Shown here piece after piece: positions 42,279 through 52,100 of a stretch of 64,000 nt of DNA. The position numbers and the translations under genes are program-made. This DNA is from Nocardioides jensenii JCM 1364 = NBRC 14755 (lineage in GTDB: Bacteria > Actinomycetota > Actinomycetes > Propionibacteriales > Nocardioidaceae). Under the pieces are notes generated by a model. That model made no database searches and was not told where the DNA came from. It saw only the letters and a program-made list of their open reading frames with translations. Numbering within the stretch: the first letter of the stretch is position 1; every line of letters begins with the position of its first letter. The stretch spans positions 62,001 to 126,000 of the forward strand of contig NZ_BCRJ01000008.1 in NCBI RefSeq assembly GCF_001552535.1. Direction: 5' to 3'.

Positions 42279-43145
42279 ATGTCGCGACAGAAACTGACGA
42301 TCGTCGTCACCTGCACCGACAGGAAGTCAGCGACCCCGACCCACGGACTCATGGCTCGCAATCTTCCCCCAGGCCAGGTAGTCGATCGCGCCCGGACATG
42401 GCGTGATGCACTCGCTGCCGCCCATGGGACGACTCCACTCCTCGACCTATACAGGGGCGAGAGTTGGAGTCAGGTCAAGCTCCTCATCTCGACGGCGCGG
42501 GAGGTCGGGTTTGAGCCTGAGGTGCTGGTTGCATCGGCCGGCCTTGGCTTGCGGCCCGTTCAAGATCGGTCGCCCGCCTACGCGGCAACATTCAGCGCTG
42601 GCCACGAAGACTCCGTCGCGTCGTCGACCACGGAAGCACGAGAGTGGTGGGATGCGCTGCCACATGTCGCCCGTGGGCGGCGGCATCGATCCATGTGGGT
42701 GCTCTCGGAGAACTACGCTCGCGTCATCGCCACGGACCTGACTGACCGGTTCGCGGCCGATGAACTCCTCGTCTTCGGGGGATCGAAGGAAGTCCCAGAC
42801 GACAATCGCATCGCTTCAGACCGAGCGCTTCGACGCTCTCTCGGAGGTACGGCCACGAGCCTCAACGTTCGCATGGCGATCCAATGGCTTCGCCTGTCGC
42901 AACAAGGCGCGTTCAGCCCACACGCCACCGGCGCGTGGCTCGCATGGGCCGATCGTGAGCGACACCGCGAGGTCTACAACAGGCAACAACTGAGCGACGA
43001 CGGCGTCCTTGATTTCGTCGACTCCTTGCGGGCTCGAACCCCTGGCATCTCGAAGACCAGTGCGCTGAAGTCTCTGCGCGAAGCTGGACTGGCTTGCGAG
43101 CAAGGACGGTTCTCGACGCTCTTCCAGAAAGTGGCCACATCGTGA
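42279..43145 (+). CDS. Candidate DpdC-like protein
   Basis: This 288-residue protein starts LTIVVTCTDRKS and contains LLDLYRGESWSQVKLL, EVLVASAGLGLRPVQDRSPAYAATFS and a later ELLVFGGSKEVPDD segment. I do not recognise a firm family; the N-terminal pattern recalls YaaA/DUF6884-like proteins. It is the first gene of the operon with dpdA, which is where the protein that turns inserted preQ0 into the amido form (DpdC) would be expected. The name rests on position only. GGAGTGAGAGG precedes the ATG. Confidence 0.55.
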   Translation: MSRQKLTIVVTCTDRKSATPTHGLMARNLPPGQVVDRARTWRDALAAAHGTTPLLDLYRGESWSQVKLLISTAREVGFEPEVLVASAGLGLRPVQDRSPAYAATFSAGHEDSVASSTTEAREWWDALPHVARGRRHRSMWVLSENYARVIATDLTDRFAADELLVFGGSKEVPDDNRIASDRALRRSLGGTATSLNVRMAIQWLRLSQQGAFSPHATGAWLAWADRERHREVYNRQQLSDDGVLDFVDSLRARTPGISKTSALKSLREAGLACEQGRFSTLFQKVATS

Positions 43146-44278
43146 CTGACCCGCATTGGCTGGTGCGCCGAGCACTCAAGGTTCTTCAGAGTGATGACAC
43201 ACCGCTCTACCTCTTCACCCTCGCAGCAGAAGAGGTCGACTTGGTGGCCGACGTAGCACGTATCGGTCGGGACGAGGCAGGCAAGCTCATCGGCTATCAA
43301 CGCCCTGAGAAGCAGAAGCACGTCAAACAGATTCAGGAGTATTTGGATTCCGAGAACCCGGTGTTCCCCAACGGGCTGATCCTTGCACTGCCGCCAGAAG
43401 TCAAGTTCAAGTCGAGCCGGGGACCGGGGACGACCGACGGACTGGCCGTCGCTGGAACGCTCGAGATTCCGATTGCGCTCGATGACGATGGGCCACGTCC
43501 AGCATGGATCGTTGATGGGCAGCAGCGGAGCCTTGCCCTCGCGCGAACCAAGAACCGCCGCCTGCCAGTGCCGGTCGCCGGCTTTGTGGCGCAGAACCTT
43601 GAGGTCCAGCGAGAGCAGTTCCTGCGCGTCAATACGGTGCAGCCGCTTCCGACCGGCTTGGTCACCGAACTGCTTCCCGAGATCTCCCGTGTGCCCTCGG
43701 CGCGCATGGCCACAAGGCAACTGCCGTCCGCGCTAGTCGACATGCTGAATCACGACGTCGACTCACCGTTCCGCGGCCTAATCAGACGAGCGTCTACGGC
43801 GACGGGCCAGAAGAAGGCGGCCGTGGTGACGGACACGAGCCTCGTGGAAGCCATCCGCGAATCCATCGAATCGCCTTCGGGAGTCCTGTTCCCCTATCGC
43901 AACATTGCCACAGGTTCGACCGACACCGAAGGGATCCGCCGAGTCCTCATCGCCTACTGGGGCGCCGTCCGCCAGACGTTCCCAGAAGCCTGGGGCAAAC
44001 CCGCGACGAAGTCGCGGTTGACGGGCGGAGTCGGCATCCGCGCCATGGGGCGACTAATGGATCGCGTGATGACACACGTCCGTGACGATGATCCGGATGC
44101 TCAGCAGCAGGCTGCGGCCGAACTCGCGCTTGTCGCCGAGAAGTGTCGCTGGACGAGCGGCGTCTGGGAGGACTTGGGACTTCCGTGGGACGACTTGCAG
44201 AACACCCCGCGGCACATCAGCGCCCTCTCGAACTACCTCGTCCGCACATACCTCGCAGAGCGGACCGGCCGAAGGTGA
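43142..44278 (+). CDS. DGQHR-domain (DndB/DpdB-like) protein 1
   Basis: This 378-residue protein has the motif PAWIVDGQQRSLALA, a variant of the DGQHR signature of DndB-type proteins, which are thought to have a ParB-like ATPase or regulatory core. Other shared features are YQRPEKQKHVKQIQEYL and RVNTVQPLPTGLVTELLP. DpdB works with DpdA to insert preQ0 in DNA. GTG 43142 overlaps the stop of the preceding gene. It is clearly related to the protein at 45497. Confidence 0.82.
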   Translation: MTDPHWLVRRALKVLQSDDTPLYLFTLAAEEVDLVADVARIGRDEAGKLIGYQRPEKQKHVKQIQEYLDSENPVFPNGLILALPPEVKFKSSRGPGTTDGLAVAGTLEIPIALDDDGPRPAWIVDGQQRSLALARTKNRRLPVPVAGFVAQNLEVQREQFLRVNTVQPLPTGLVTELLPEISRVPSARMATRQLPSALVDMLNHDVDSPFRGLIRRASTATGQKKAAVVTDTSLVEAIRESIESPSGVLFPYRNIATGSTDTEGIRRVLIAYWGAVRQTFPEAWGKPATKSRLTGGVGIRAMGRLMDRVMTHVRDDDPDAQQQAAAELALVAEKCRWTSGVWEDLGLPWDDLQNTPRHISALSNYLVRTYLAERTGRR

Positions 44279-45504
44279 GGTTCTACTTTCCAGACAGTCA
44301 GGATCTGGTCAGCCCTTCCTACGACTTCCTCCGTGACGAGTACCCGGCCCACCGGGTACGACAACGCGATGACCGCTATGCCCACGAGGTTCTCTCGGCA
44401 GCTCCGTACCACGGCATCCTGGTCAGCAAGTCGATCGTGGATGGATCAATCAAGGGCGCCGGGAAGTATTCGACTGCTCAACGGGCGCGCCTCCACCGAA
44501 TGGGGGTGCATAGGTTTTTCCGACTCCCGCCGGGGGTTGAGGCGCTTGGCGACAACGGCGCATTCAACTACGTCGATGAAGCAGTTCCTCCGGTCACGGC
44601 GGCTCAGACTCTCGATTTCTACGAAGAGTGTGGCTTCGACGCGGGCGTGAGCACGGACCACGTGGTCTTCGGCTTCACGGAAGATCCATCGAGCGACGAC
44701 GTAAACCCCGATTGGGAGGAACGTCGACGACTCACTCTTCGGTTGGCGGAAGAGTTCATCGCCCTCAACCGTGACCGCGGCAGTTCCGTCGAACCTGTGG
44801 GCGCAGCTCAAGGCTGGAGTCCCGAGTCCTACGCCGAAAGTGTCAGTGCGCTTCAGGATCTCGGCTACCAGCGCATCGCGCTCGGAGGCATGGTCCCCCT
44901 GAAGACAAGCCAGATTCTCGCTAGCCTGACGGCGATCGCAGACGTTCTCAAGAACGGCACGCAACTTCACCTGCTCGGGATCACACGCGTGGAGTCGATG
45001 GACGACTTCGCAGACCTAGGCGTCACGAGTTTCGATAGCACGTCAGCGTTCCGCCAGGCGTTCATGGACGATCGTAAGAACTTCCACACCGTCGAGCGCG
45101 CCTACGTTGCCCTCCGCGTCCCACAGGTCGATGGAAACCCCACTTTGAAGCGCGCCATCCTTGCTGGAAATGTGAGCCAGAAGGACGCGATCACCGCTGA
45201 ACGGGAGACTCTAAAGGCGCTGCGCAGCTACGACGGGTCGTCCATGTCAAGGCGGATCTGTCTCGACCGCCTCTGCGAGTACGAGATCATCTGCCAATCC
45301 AAGAAGTCGTACCTAGCTGCCTACGAGGAGACGCTTGAGGCAGCGCCATGGACCCGCTGTGACTGCAGAATCTGCAGAGATCACGGCGTCGAGATCGGGG
45401 TCTTCCGCGGCACCGAACGAAACAAGCGCCGCGGCTTCCACAACATGTCAGTCCTTGCCAAGAAGATGGCGCAACTCAAATCGCACGGGAGAACAGATGG
45501 CTGA
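44275..45504 (+). CDS. dpdA: DNA-guanine transglycosylase of the Dpd system
   Basis: This 409-residue protein is a TGT-superfamily enzyme that exchanges guanine in DNA for preQ0. The TIM-barrel catalytic Asp candidates are in ALGDNGAFNY (Asp 93) and the FDSTSAFRQAF segment. The zinc site RCDCRICRDHG with the His in RRGFHN is present near the C-terminus (Cys 362, 364, 367; His 389). PUA-like tRNA-binding domains are absent. It overlaps the genes on both sides by 4 and 8 bases. Confidence 0.92.
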   Translation: MRFYFPDSQDLVSPSYDFLRDEYPAHRVRQRDDRYAHEVLSAAPYHGILVSKSIVDGSIKGAGKYSTAQRARLHRMGVHRFFRLPPGVEALGDNGAFNYVDEAVPPVTAAQTLDFYEECGFDAGVSTDHVVFGFTEDPSSDDVNPDWEERRRLTLRLAEEFIALNRDRGSSVEPVGAAQGWSPESYAESVSALQDLGYQRIALGGMVPLKTSQILASLTAIADVLKNGTQLHLLGITRVESMDDFADLGVTSFDSTSAFRQAFMDDRKNFHTVERAYVALRVPQVDGNPTLKRAILAGNVSQKDAITAERETLKALRSYDGSSMSRRICLDRLCEYEIICQSKKSYLAAYEETLEAAPWTRCDCRICRDHGVEIGVFRGTERNKRRGFHNMSVLAKKMAQLKSHGRTDG

Positions 45505-46603
45505 TCGCTACGAACTGCGACTGCCCGCCCTCCGAATTCGCCAAGGTGCGCAGTTCATCTACACCTTTGGGGTCGACGGCAAGCGCATCCATGACTTCGC
45601 AACAGTCAGTCGTGTTCACCGAGACGACATCACGCTCCAGGGCTACCAGCGTCCTGAGGTTCTCAGCCACATCAGGGCGATCCGGCGCTACCTCGAGTCT
45701 GATGGAGCCATGCTTCCGAACGCGGTCGTCGTTGCGTTCGACGACCGCGTGAGTTTCGTCGCGTCCGGAACTAGCAGTTCGGTCGACTACGTTTCCGCCG
45801 GCGAGCTCGTCATTCCGATCGACGAGTCGTTGCCCGAGGATCAGAAGCCGGCCTGGCTCGTGGACGGGCAGCAGCGCAGTGCAGCGATTCGCGACGCTGA
45901 CCTCGCTGAGTTTGGGATTGCGGCCGTTGGCTTCATTGCCCACGGCGAAGCTGAGCAGCGAAGCCAGTTCATCCTCGTGAACAACACGAAGCCCCTCCCC
46001 AAGGGTCTGATCCACGAACTGCTGCCAGACACGATGGGTCATCTGCCGACGGCGTACGCCCGGAAGCAACTGCCCGCAGAGGTCATGGCTCGACTCAACT
46101 TCGGCAACCGAGCGGCCGGTGCACCCTTCGCTGGACGCATCTCGACCCCGACCATGGCCGATGGCTACATCAAGGACAACAGCGTCCTGAAGATGATTGA
46201 GAACAGCCTCTACGACGGCGCCCTCTATCAGTACCGCGATCCTGAAGACGGATCCGGCGACGTTGACCAGATGGTCCTTCACCTGAACTACTTCTGGACC
46301 ATCGTGCAACTTGCTTTCCCGACTGCATGGGAACTACCCCCGACCAAGTCTCGCCTGACCCATGGCGCGGGCGTCCAGGCGATGGGCTACGTCATGGACG
46401 CCCTCACCGACGGTGTCCCGACGGCGGAACTCGCCGGCATGAACCTCGAGGCGACGGTTGGACGCCTTGGCGAACACTGCGCGTGGACGAGCGGAACCTG
46501 GGATTTCGGCGAAGAGCAAGTCCGTCGCTGGAACGGCATCCAGAACACGCCCAACGACGTCAAGGTGCTAACCAGTCACCTTCTCCGCGCCCTCAAGAGG
46601 TGA
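45497..46603 (+). CDS. DGQHR-domain (DndB/DpdB-like) protein 2
   Basis: This 368-residue paralogue of the protein at 43142 has PAWLVDGQQRSAAIR, LQGYQRPEVLSHIRAIRRYL and NNTKPLPKGLIHELLPD, and the shared C-terminal CAWTSGTWDF. Which of the two is the true DpdB cannot be decided by eye. The ATG at 45497 lies inside the end of dpdA. It ends three bases from the end of the convergent dpdD gene. Confidence 0.82.
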   Translation: MADRYELRLPALRIRQGAQFIYTFGVDGKRIHDFATVSRVHRDDITLQGYQRPEVLSHIRAIRRYLESDGAMLPNAVVVAFDDRVSFVASGTSSSVDYVSAGELVIPIDESLPEDQKPAWLVDGQQRSAAIRDADLAEFGIAAVGFIAHGEAEQRSQFILVNNTKPLPKGLIHELLPDTMGHLPTAYARKQLPAEVMARLNFGNRAAGAPFAGRISTPTMADGYIKDNSVLKMIENSLYDGALYQYRDPEDGSGDVDQMVLHLNYFWTIVQLAFPTAWELPPTKSRLTHGAGVQAMGYVMDALTDGVPTAELAGMNLEATVGRLGEHCAWTSGTWDFGEEQVRRWNGIQNTPNDVKVLTSHLLRALKR

Positions 46604-46605
46604 CG

Positions 46606-48594
46606 TCAGTTCGCGGAGCGCAACTCTTCAAGCCCAGCCTCGACCACCCTCAGCATTGACGCGGCCCCGCACCCGTCCGGGTAACAGACCTTTCCACGAT
46701 CAGCGTTGTCGATGATGAATCCGGTCGCGGCGTGAGCGGCGCGGCCGGTCGCGATAGCGATGAGATCCGCCTTGCGGCTGTACTGGCGGAGAGCCGCATT
46801 GCCGACCTTGTCCGAGGACTGATGGATGCTTAACGTCGGATACTGGTCACTCAGTGATGCTGCGACTCGCGTCAACGTCCCCGCGTCAAGGCTGTAGAGC
46901 AGGACGCTCGTACCGACAGGCAGTTCCGGCGACCCAACGTCCTCCGATGTATCCGGCACTGCCCAGTCCCAGTCAAGTCCCCCATCATTGGCAATGATGG
47001 CTGCAAGGGATCGCAGGCCGCCCGAGAGGCGATGCCGTTGCGAGTTGAGGGGCCCCAAGACGGTCGAGAGGAACTGCGCCTGAGCTTCCGGCACCGGGCG
47101 CGGTCCGCATGCAACGGCGTCGGCGAGGTCCAGGGCCTGGGCCGCCGAAGCGATCGAAATCCACTGCGGGGCAAAGGTGGCAATGTCGTCTAGAAGCGAG
47201 GAGTAGTCGTCACGACCTGGCGCACTGCTGAGGAAGATCGACACGAGCGCCGCGAGCGCCGACAGATCAGCCGGCCCAAATCTCTCCTCAACCAGATATC
47301 GACTGGCCAGCGCTCTCGCCGTTCGCGGTGCAGGGCGTCCCGGGTCCGAAGTGTCAAGAAACGCTGCGACCCCCGCCAGCAGTGCATCAGTGGCAAGGTC
47401 GGAGAGGTCGTCGATCGCCGTGGCCAGTTCGACATCCACGCGCCAAGACGGCTCCCATGCCTCGACCAAGTCGTTGATCGGCGGGACCGATGGCGCTGTC
47501 CCCAGTTGATCGAGCCACTCCAACCAGGAACGGGCTGGCGCGACGACGCCCCCGCGCTCCACCTCCCGCGTATCGACTTCTTCTGGCCCGGGCACAACCT
47601 CGTTCGCGCGATCAGTGGCTTGCTCCGCGAGCACGTCCGTCGTCGGGAGCAGACCTATCAGGCGGATCCGCAATTCATCGGACACGTGATCATTGAGGAG
47701 CAGGGCCTGAGCCAACTCAGCATCGCCGCGCGCCAAGGCCACCAGACCACCCACGGCAACGGCATCTGGATCCGAGGTGCTGGCAAGCCCCTTCCCGACA
47801 AGCATCGCCACGTCAACCGCTTCGTGTGCAAGGCGTTCGGCCCCCGCATCCAAATCCAGGGGCGAATCGACATGCAGATTGCACCTCCCCCAGGCACTGA
47901 GAATCGCTTCACGCACAGCCTGCGGCGGCTCAGTGTGGACGATGGTCGGCAGGGATCCGTGGCCAAGAAGTTCCCGGTCGCGACCGAGTCGCCCGAGTCG
48001 CTGAATCTGGAGGAACGCCACGTTCTCGTGCGAGATGCCACCGGCTCGCTCGATCTCCCGAAGTATGGCCGCCGACTGCTCCGTCGCACCTGCCGCGAGT
48101 GCCAGGTCGAATTCTCGAAGCATCCGGCCCACGGGCCGTGGCAACACCGGATTCCGCAAAGGGCGGCCCGCCAGCGAACGCGCCAGGCGCTGGAGCGCGA
48201 GGACGAGGCGTCCTTCCGTTTGCCCACTGGGCCTCAGCGCGAACGTGGTACCGGCACCAACCATCGACAGAATCGATGCCTCAACCGGATCCGACGCGCG
48301 CAGCGATGCGACGCGCCCGTCAAACGGACTGAGGTAGTCAGCGACTGCCGCCTGAAGCAGCGGCCTGATCCTTCCCGCATGCGAGTGGTCCCAACAGACA
48401 ACGTAAACAATCGACGCGTCGCCCTCAGCATCTCGACGCGGCAGGATCAGCGGACACTCGCCGCGGGCGTCCAGCGCACGCAGAAACGGCGTGATCCGAC
48501 TAGCAGCAGGATGGTCCGCGGCCATTCCTGGCCATACGCCGTTGGGGCTAGAGAAGAATGCCAGCACCAGTTCGTCGACTCGGGTTTCGTTCAT
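46606..48594 (-). CDS. dpdD: Probable DpdD
   Basis: This 662-residue protein is the last gene of the minus-strand dpd operon and overlaps dpdK by ATGA. No enzyme motif stands out: the N-terminal part has a mixed alpha/beta segment (IVYVVCWDHSHAGRIRPLLQ), the middle is helical, and the C-terminus reads KADLIAIATGRAAHAATGFI. The name comes from its place next to dpdK and its size; it is not from a recognised motif. Confidence 0.6.
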   Translation of the reverse strand: MNETRVDELVLAFFSSPNGVWPGMAADHPAASRITPFLRALDARGECPLILPRRDAEGDASIVYVVCWDHSHAGRIRPLLQAAVADYLSPFDGRVASLRASDPVEASILSMVGAGTTFALRPSGQTEGRLVLALQRLARSLAGRPLRNPVLPRPVGRMLREFDLALAAGATEQSAAILREIERAGGISHENVAFLQIQRLGRLGRDRELLGHGSLPTIVHTEPPQAVREAILSAWGRCNLHVDSPLDLDAGAERLAHEAVDVAMLVGKGLASTSDPDAVAVGGLVALARGDAELAQALLLNDHVSDELRIRLIGLLPTTDVLAEQATDRANEVVPGPEEVDTREVERGGVVAPARSWLEWLDQLGTAPSVPPINDLVEAWEPSWRVDVELATAIDDLSDLATDALLAGVAAFLDTSDPGRPAPRTARALASRYLVEERFGPADLSALAALVSIFLSSAPGRDDYSSLLDDIATFAPQWISIASAAQALDLADAVACGPRPVPEAQAQFLSTVLGPLNSQRHRLSGGLRSLAAIIANDGGLDWDWAVPDTSEDVGSPELPVGTSVLLYSLDAGTLTRVAASLSDQYPTLSIHQSSDKVGNAALRQYSRKADLIAIATGRAAHAATGFIIDNADRGKVCYPDGCGAASMLRVVEAGLEELRSAN

Positions 48595-49109
48595 TCGGCC
48601 GCCCCCAGCCACCGAGTCCGCAACTCCAGTCGTTGGGTTGACGCGACGGTCGGCCCGACCTGCAGATCGATGCTTTCCTCGTTTCGCTGAAGACCGTTCC
48701 ATGTGAAGTTCATTGAACCCTTCAGCGTCCAGTCCCAACCGACGAGAATCTTCTCGTGAAGGTCGGCACTCAAATACGTGTGGATTCGCTCCACATTGCC
48801 GAGTCGTCGCATGAAGTCACGATTGTGCTCGACGTCTCGGAGGGCGACATGAACAACGGTGCCTCTCTCGGCTAGGGCACGGAGGACGTCAGAAAGCGTC
48901 AGGCTGGAACCGGCGTCTTGGCCGAGCAATCCGTCGAACTGACGGGACGAGTTGTCGAGAACCGTCACGTCACTGGCCCAGCCGCTGACGAGCCACAACT
49001 CCGGACTCGGTGAGCACAACTCGGATGCGAACACTCCCCCGAGCACGTCTACGATCGCTAGGCCATTCCGAGGACGCGTGCGAACAGTTCGCTGCAGCCC
49101 GGGGGTCAT
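48591..49109 (-). CDS. dpdK: Phospholipase-D-like protein DpdK
   Basis: This 172-residue protein has one HKD-type motif: LSADLHEKILVGWDWTLKG followed by SMNFTWNGLQRNEES, i.e. His-x-Lys-x4-Asp... and Gly-Ser-x-Asn. Single-motif PLD nucleases work as dimers. Its start (ATG 49109) overlaps the end of dpdJ, so it is co-translated with the helicase and may be the nuclease of the restriction arm. Confidence 0.85.
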   Translation of the reverse strand: MTPGLQRTVRTRPRNGLAIVDVLGGVFASELCSPSPELWLVSGWASDVTVLDNSSRQFDGLLGQDAGSSLTLSDVLRALAERGTVVHVALRDVEHNRDFMRRLGNVERIHTYLSADLHEKILVGWDWTLKGSMNFTWNGLQRNEESIDLQVGPTVASTQRLELRTRWLGAAE

Positions 49110-52100
49110 TGCAACTCCTCTGCGAACGCCATGCGCGCGTGCCAAAGTCCGAGTCTCCTGCCCACGCCCTCAAGGCGGGCGTAGACGCGCAATCCCGAGC
49201 GCTCCACGGGAGAGGCAAGACACGTTCTGATTGCCGATGCAAGGTGAGCCTTGGCGGAGTCTGGGGCCGTCAGACGAACTCGACCATCGGCTGTGAGAGC
49301 GGCCAGATAGTCGTCCAGCCAGTCGGTCTGCGTAACGTCCACGACAGCGGCACGATCCCTCACTACCTCGTCCAAGACGAGTCGCTCGATCAGTACGTCG
49401 TCCCTAAAGGGCTGCCAATACTGGAGGCGCTGGTTCCTCGCGTCGTGCCCTCTCGACCACAACATGCTGAAGGCGGCATCTAGGTTCAGCGGCGAAATCG
49501 ACTCGCCAAGCGCTCCCGTAGCCGCGAAGAAGGCGAAGCTTCTCGCATCAATCTCCACGCCCACTTCAGCTTCGAGCTCTAGCCAGGCTTTCACGAGCCA
49601 AGACACACGGCGGTCGATCTGAGGTCGAGCACCCGGACGAAGAAGGCGCGCTGCGAACGTCGACATGGCCAAGTGCGTTGGCGGGCCATCGAACGCAGTC
49701 CATGCCCCTCGCACCGCCGAAAGGGCGTCATCCAACGAGCCGGAATCTGTGGCGGCTCGAAATTCAGAAACGGCACGCGCGAAGCTGGAGCTTGCGTCGT
49801 CGAGTTCACGGATCGCGAGACGCAGGGTTCGGTCGGTCTCCTCCGCGTCCGATGGTCCAACCGCGCGACCGACGGCCTCCCAGAAGCGCCGAGGGTCGAC
49901 CGCGTAGGCACGGCTGAGCGCTTCCATGACGCCCAGCCCACCGACTGATGTCTCCGAAACTATGACTTCGAAACGATCAGGGTCGACTTGGTCGAAGACA
50001 ACGTCCGCAACAAGATCTGACTCCTGGGCATCCGGAACGGTCTCAAAGGTCGCGTCGAGCACGGCGGCCGCGAGGGTGTCCGCAAAGGCGCGCCTGCGAA
50101 GGTCACCCGTCGTCGCGCTGAGGTCGGCAGTCGAGAGGAGCGGCGCATGGTCCTCAATGACAGCCCGCACCGCAGAATCGCCAGCCAGATGTTCGAGGTC
50201 GCTCAGGATCCTCTGGCTAGACAGCAACCCCGGATCGTCCGATCGGTAGGCGCTGGCAAGGAACGATGTCAGATCGGTAGCCCAGGCCCCTCCGCGTAGA
50301 GCGGACGTTACGTCCGTTGCGCTGGCTCCATCGAGTCCTGCCTGGACGAAGGCGTGGAGGTACACCTCCACGAGCCATCGCCGCTGGAACTGATTGGCCA
50401 GCCCATCCAGCGCGGAGTCGTCCATGACCCTCCGGCGGAAGCAAAGAGTTCGCCAAGCTGGCGACCTCATCAGTTCATCGCCCTCGGGTGCGTCCGGGAC
50501 AACTCCACCGACAACGAGGGCGTCGGCTTCGATCTCGAAACCGAGCGCCGCAGGATGCCCGTCGTGTGAATAACGCACATCCAACGGCCTACGCGCGAGG
50601 CCGCGATTGTCCTGAGTCACCAGTTCGCCGTCCGCGCCGATGCAGAGCCGCCGCACGGTCAGCGGGCCTCCCGACACGTGCAGAGCAAAGGCGAACTGGG
50701 AGACGAATCCGGCCCAAGCCGAAGGGGTGGGGACATCCATTTGTTGAAGGGACGCAGCTTCATACGAGAAGGCGGATCGCCACACTGGTCGGGTTGAAGA
50801 CGTGTCCGCGATTTCCCGCGGTGGTGCCTCGAGTTGGAGTTCGAGAGGGCGAACGACGATGAATGTCTCGCCTGAGATGTCCGTCCACTCGCCAAGAGCA
50901 TGGCCCTTGGAAACGACGGCCCGCAGTTCAAGAATGTCGCCGGCCTCAGGGACGGGAAGCCAGGTGCGGTGAGATGCGTGCGCGTGACCGAAGCGCCGAC
51001 TGACCCGGCCCGGCACTGCTTCCCGGAGGGCCTGGCCAATTGGCATCGTCTGCGGCTCACCCGTGCGAAAGTCGGCTGGCATCGCGAGGATAACGTCCGG
51101 AGTGTTGAGCGAGTCGAACAGCGTGGCAGTTAGGAACTCGGGCAAGGGTTGCCCCACAATCGCACCCGCGTCTGACTCGCCAGGGAGTGTCTGCCACCCG
51201 CTCTCAAGGCGTCGCAGAATCGTCGGCACTACGGAAAGCAGGAGGGAGCGCGGTTCCTCCCACATGGCGGCATCTGCCTCATCCGGTCCGATCGCGAGGG
51301 CTCGCTGTAGATGCGCTTTGAGTTCGTCCTGCCGTACGGCCGAACCGAGAAGGTCGCGGAGCAGATCGACTACCCGCGAGGGGTCCGGCACCTGTGCAGA
51401 CCAGGGCGGCGCCGAGAACGATCGGGCATCTACGGACCCGGCGCGAGCAACCCAGTCCAACAGGGCATGTGCCGCCTGAATCTTGACGACGAAACGGTTG
51501 CCTACCGGGATGGACCGCGCCCGAAGTTCGGGTTCCAGCAATTGCTCATATGACTGGTAGGCCGATCTATCTCGACCGTAGTCCGACAGCACGACAACGG
51601 TGAGCGGTCGCATGTCGAGGCGCCGACCCGCGCGTCCTCTCCGCTGGAGGAATGACGCCATGTCACGCGGGGCCTTGTGCTGGAGGACTACCCCGACTCG
51701 TGGATCGTTGAACCCGACCTCTAGGGAGGATGTAGCCACCACAACATCTGCGGCCCCGTCCACCCCAGTGTCCTGGGAGGATGTGCGCGCCACCCGGAGC
51801 GGTCCCGACATACGGCCCAAGCGATCAGCGAGGTCCCACGACTGGCCGTCGTCGTACCGCTTCCCAGCGTGCGGGAGTCCAGGGTCCCGCAGTGTTCCGA
51901 GCACCGTGCCTCGGGAACGACCAAAAGTAGAGGCACCCTCGGCATCCCGGAGGTTGTCATAAAGCCGGTTGATGACGTCCAGATCGTCGGTGAAAGCAAA
52001 GGCAACCGACCCAAACGGACCAGGCGTCCGATCGAGCATGCGCCCCAAAAGCATGAGGGCCTGGATCGTGGTCGAGAGGAGGGCCGCTCCCGAGAGTGGG

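Noticed and set aside
43142..46603. Dnd phosphorothioation system
   Set aside because: The DGQHR proteins resemble DndB, but no dndA, C, D or E genes are present and the dpdA-like transglycosylase and que genes identify the system as Dpd.
47506..48690. Long + strand open frame of 394 codons
   Set aside because: It lies antisense to dpdD and has an Arg-rich, low-complexity composition typical of shadow frames in GC-rich DNA.
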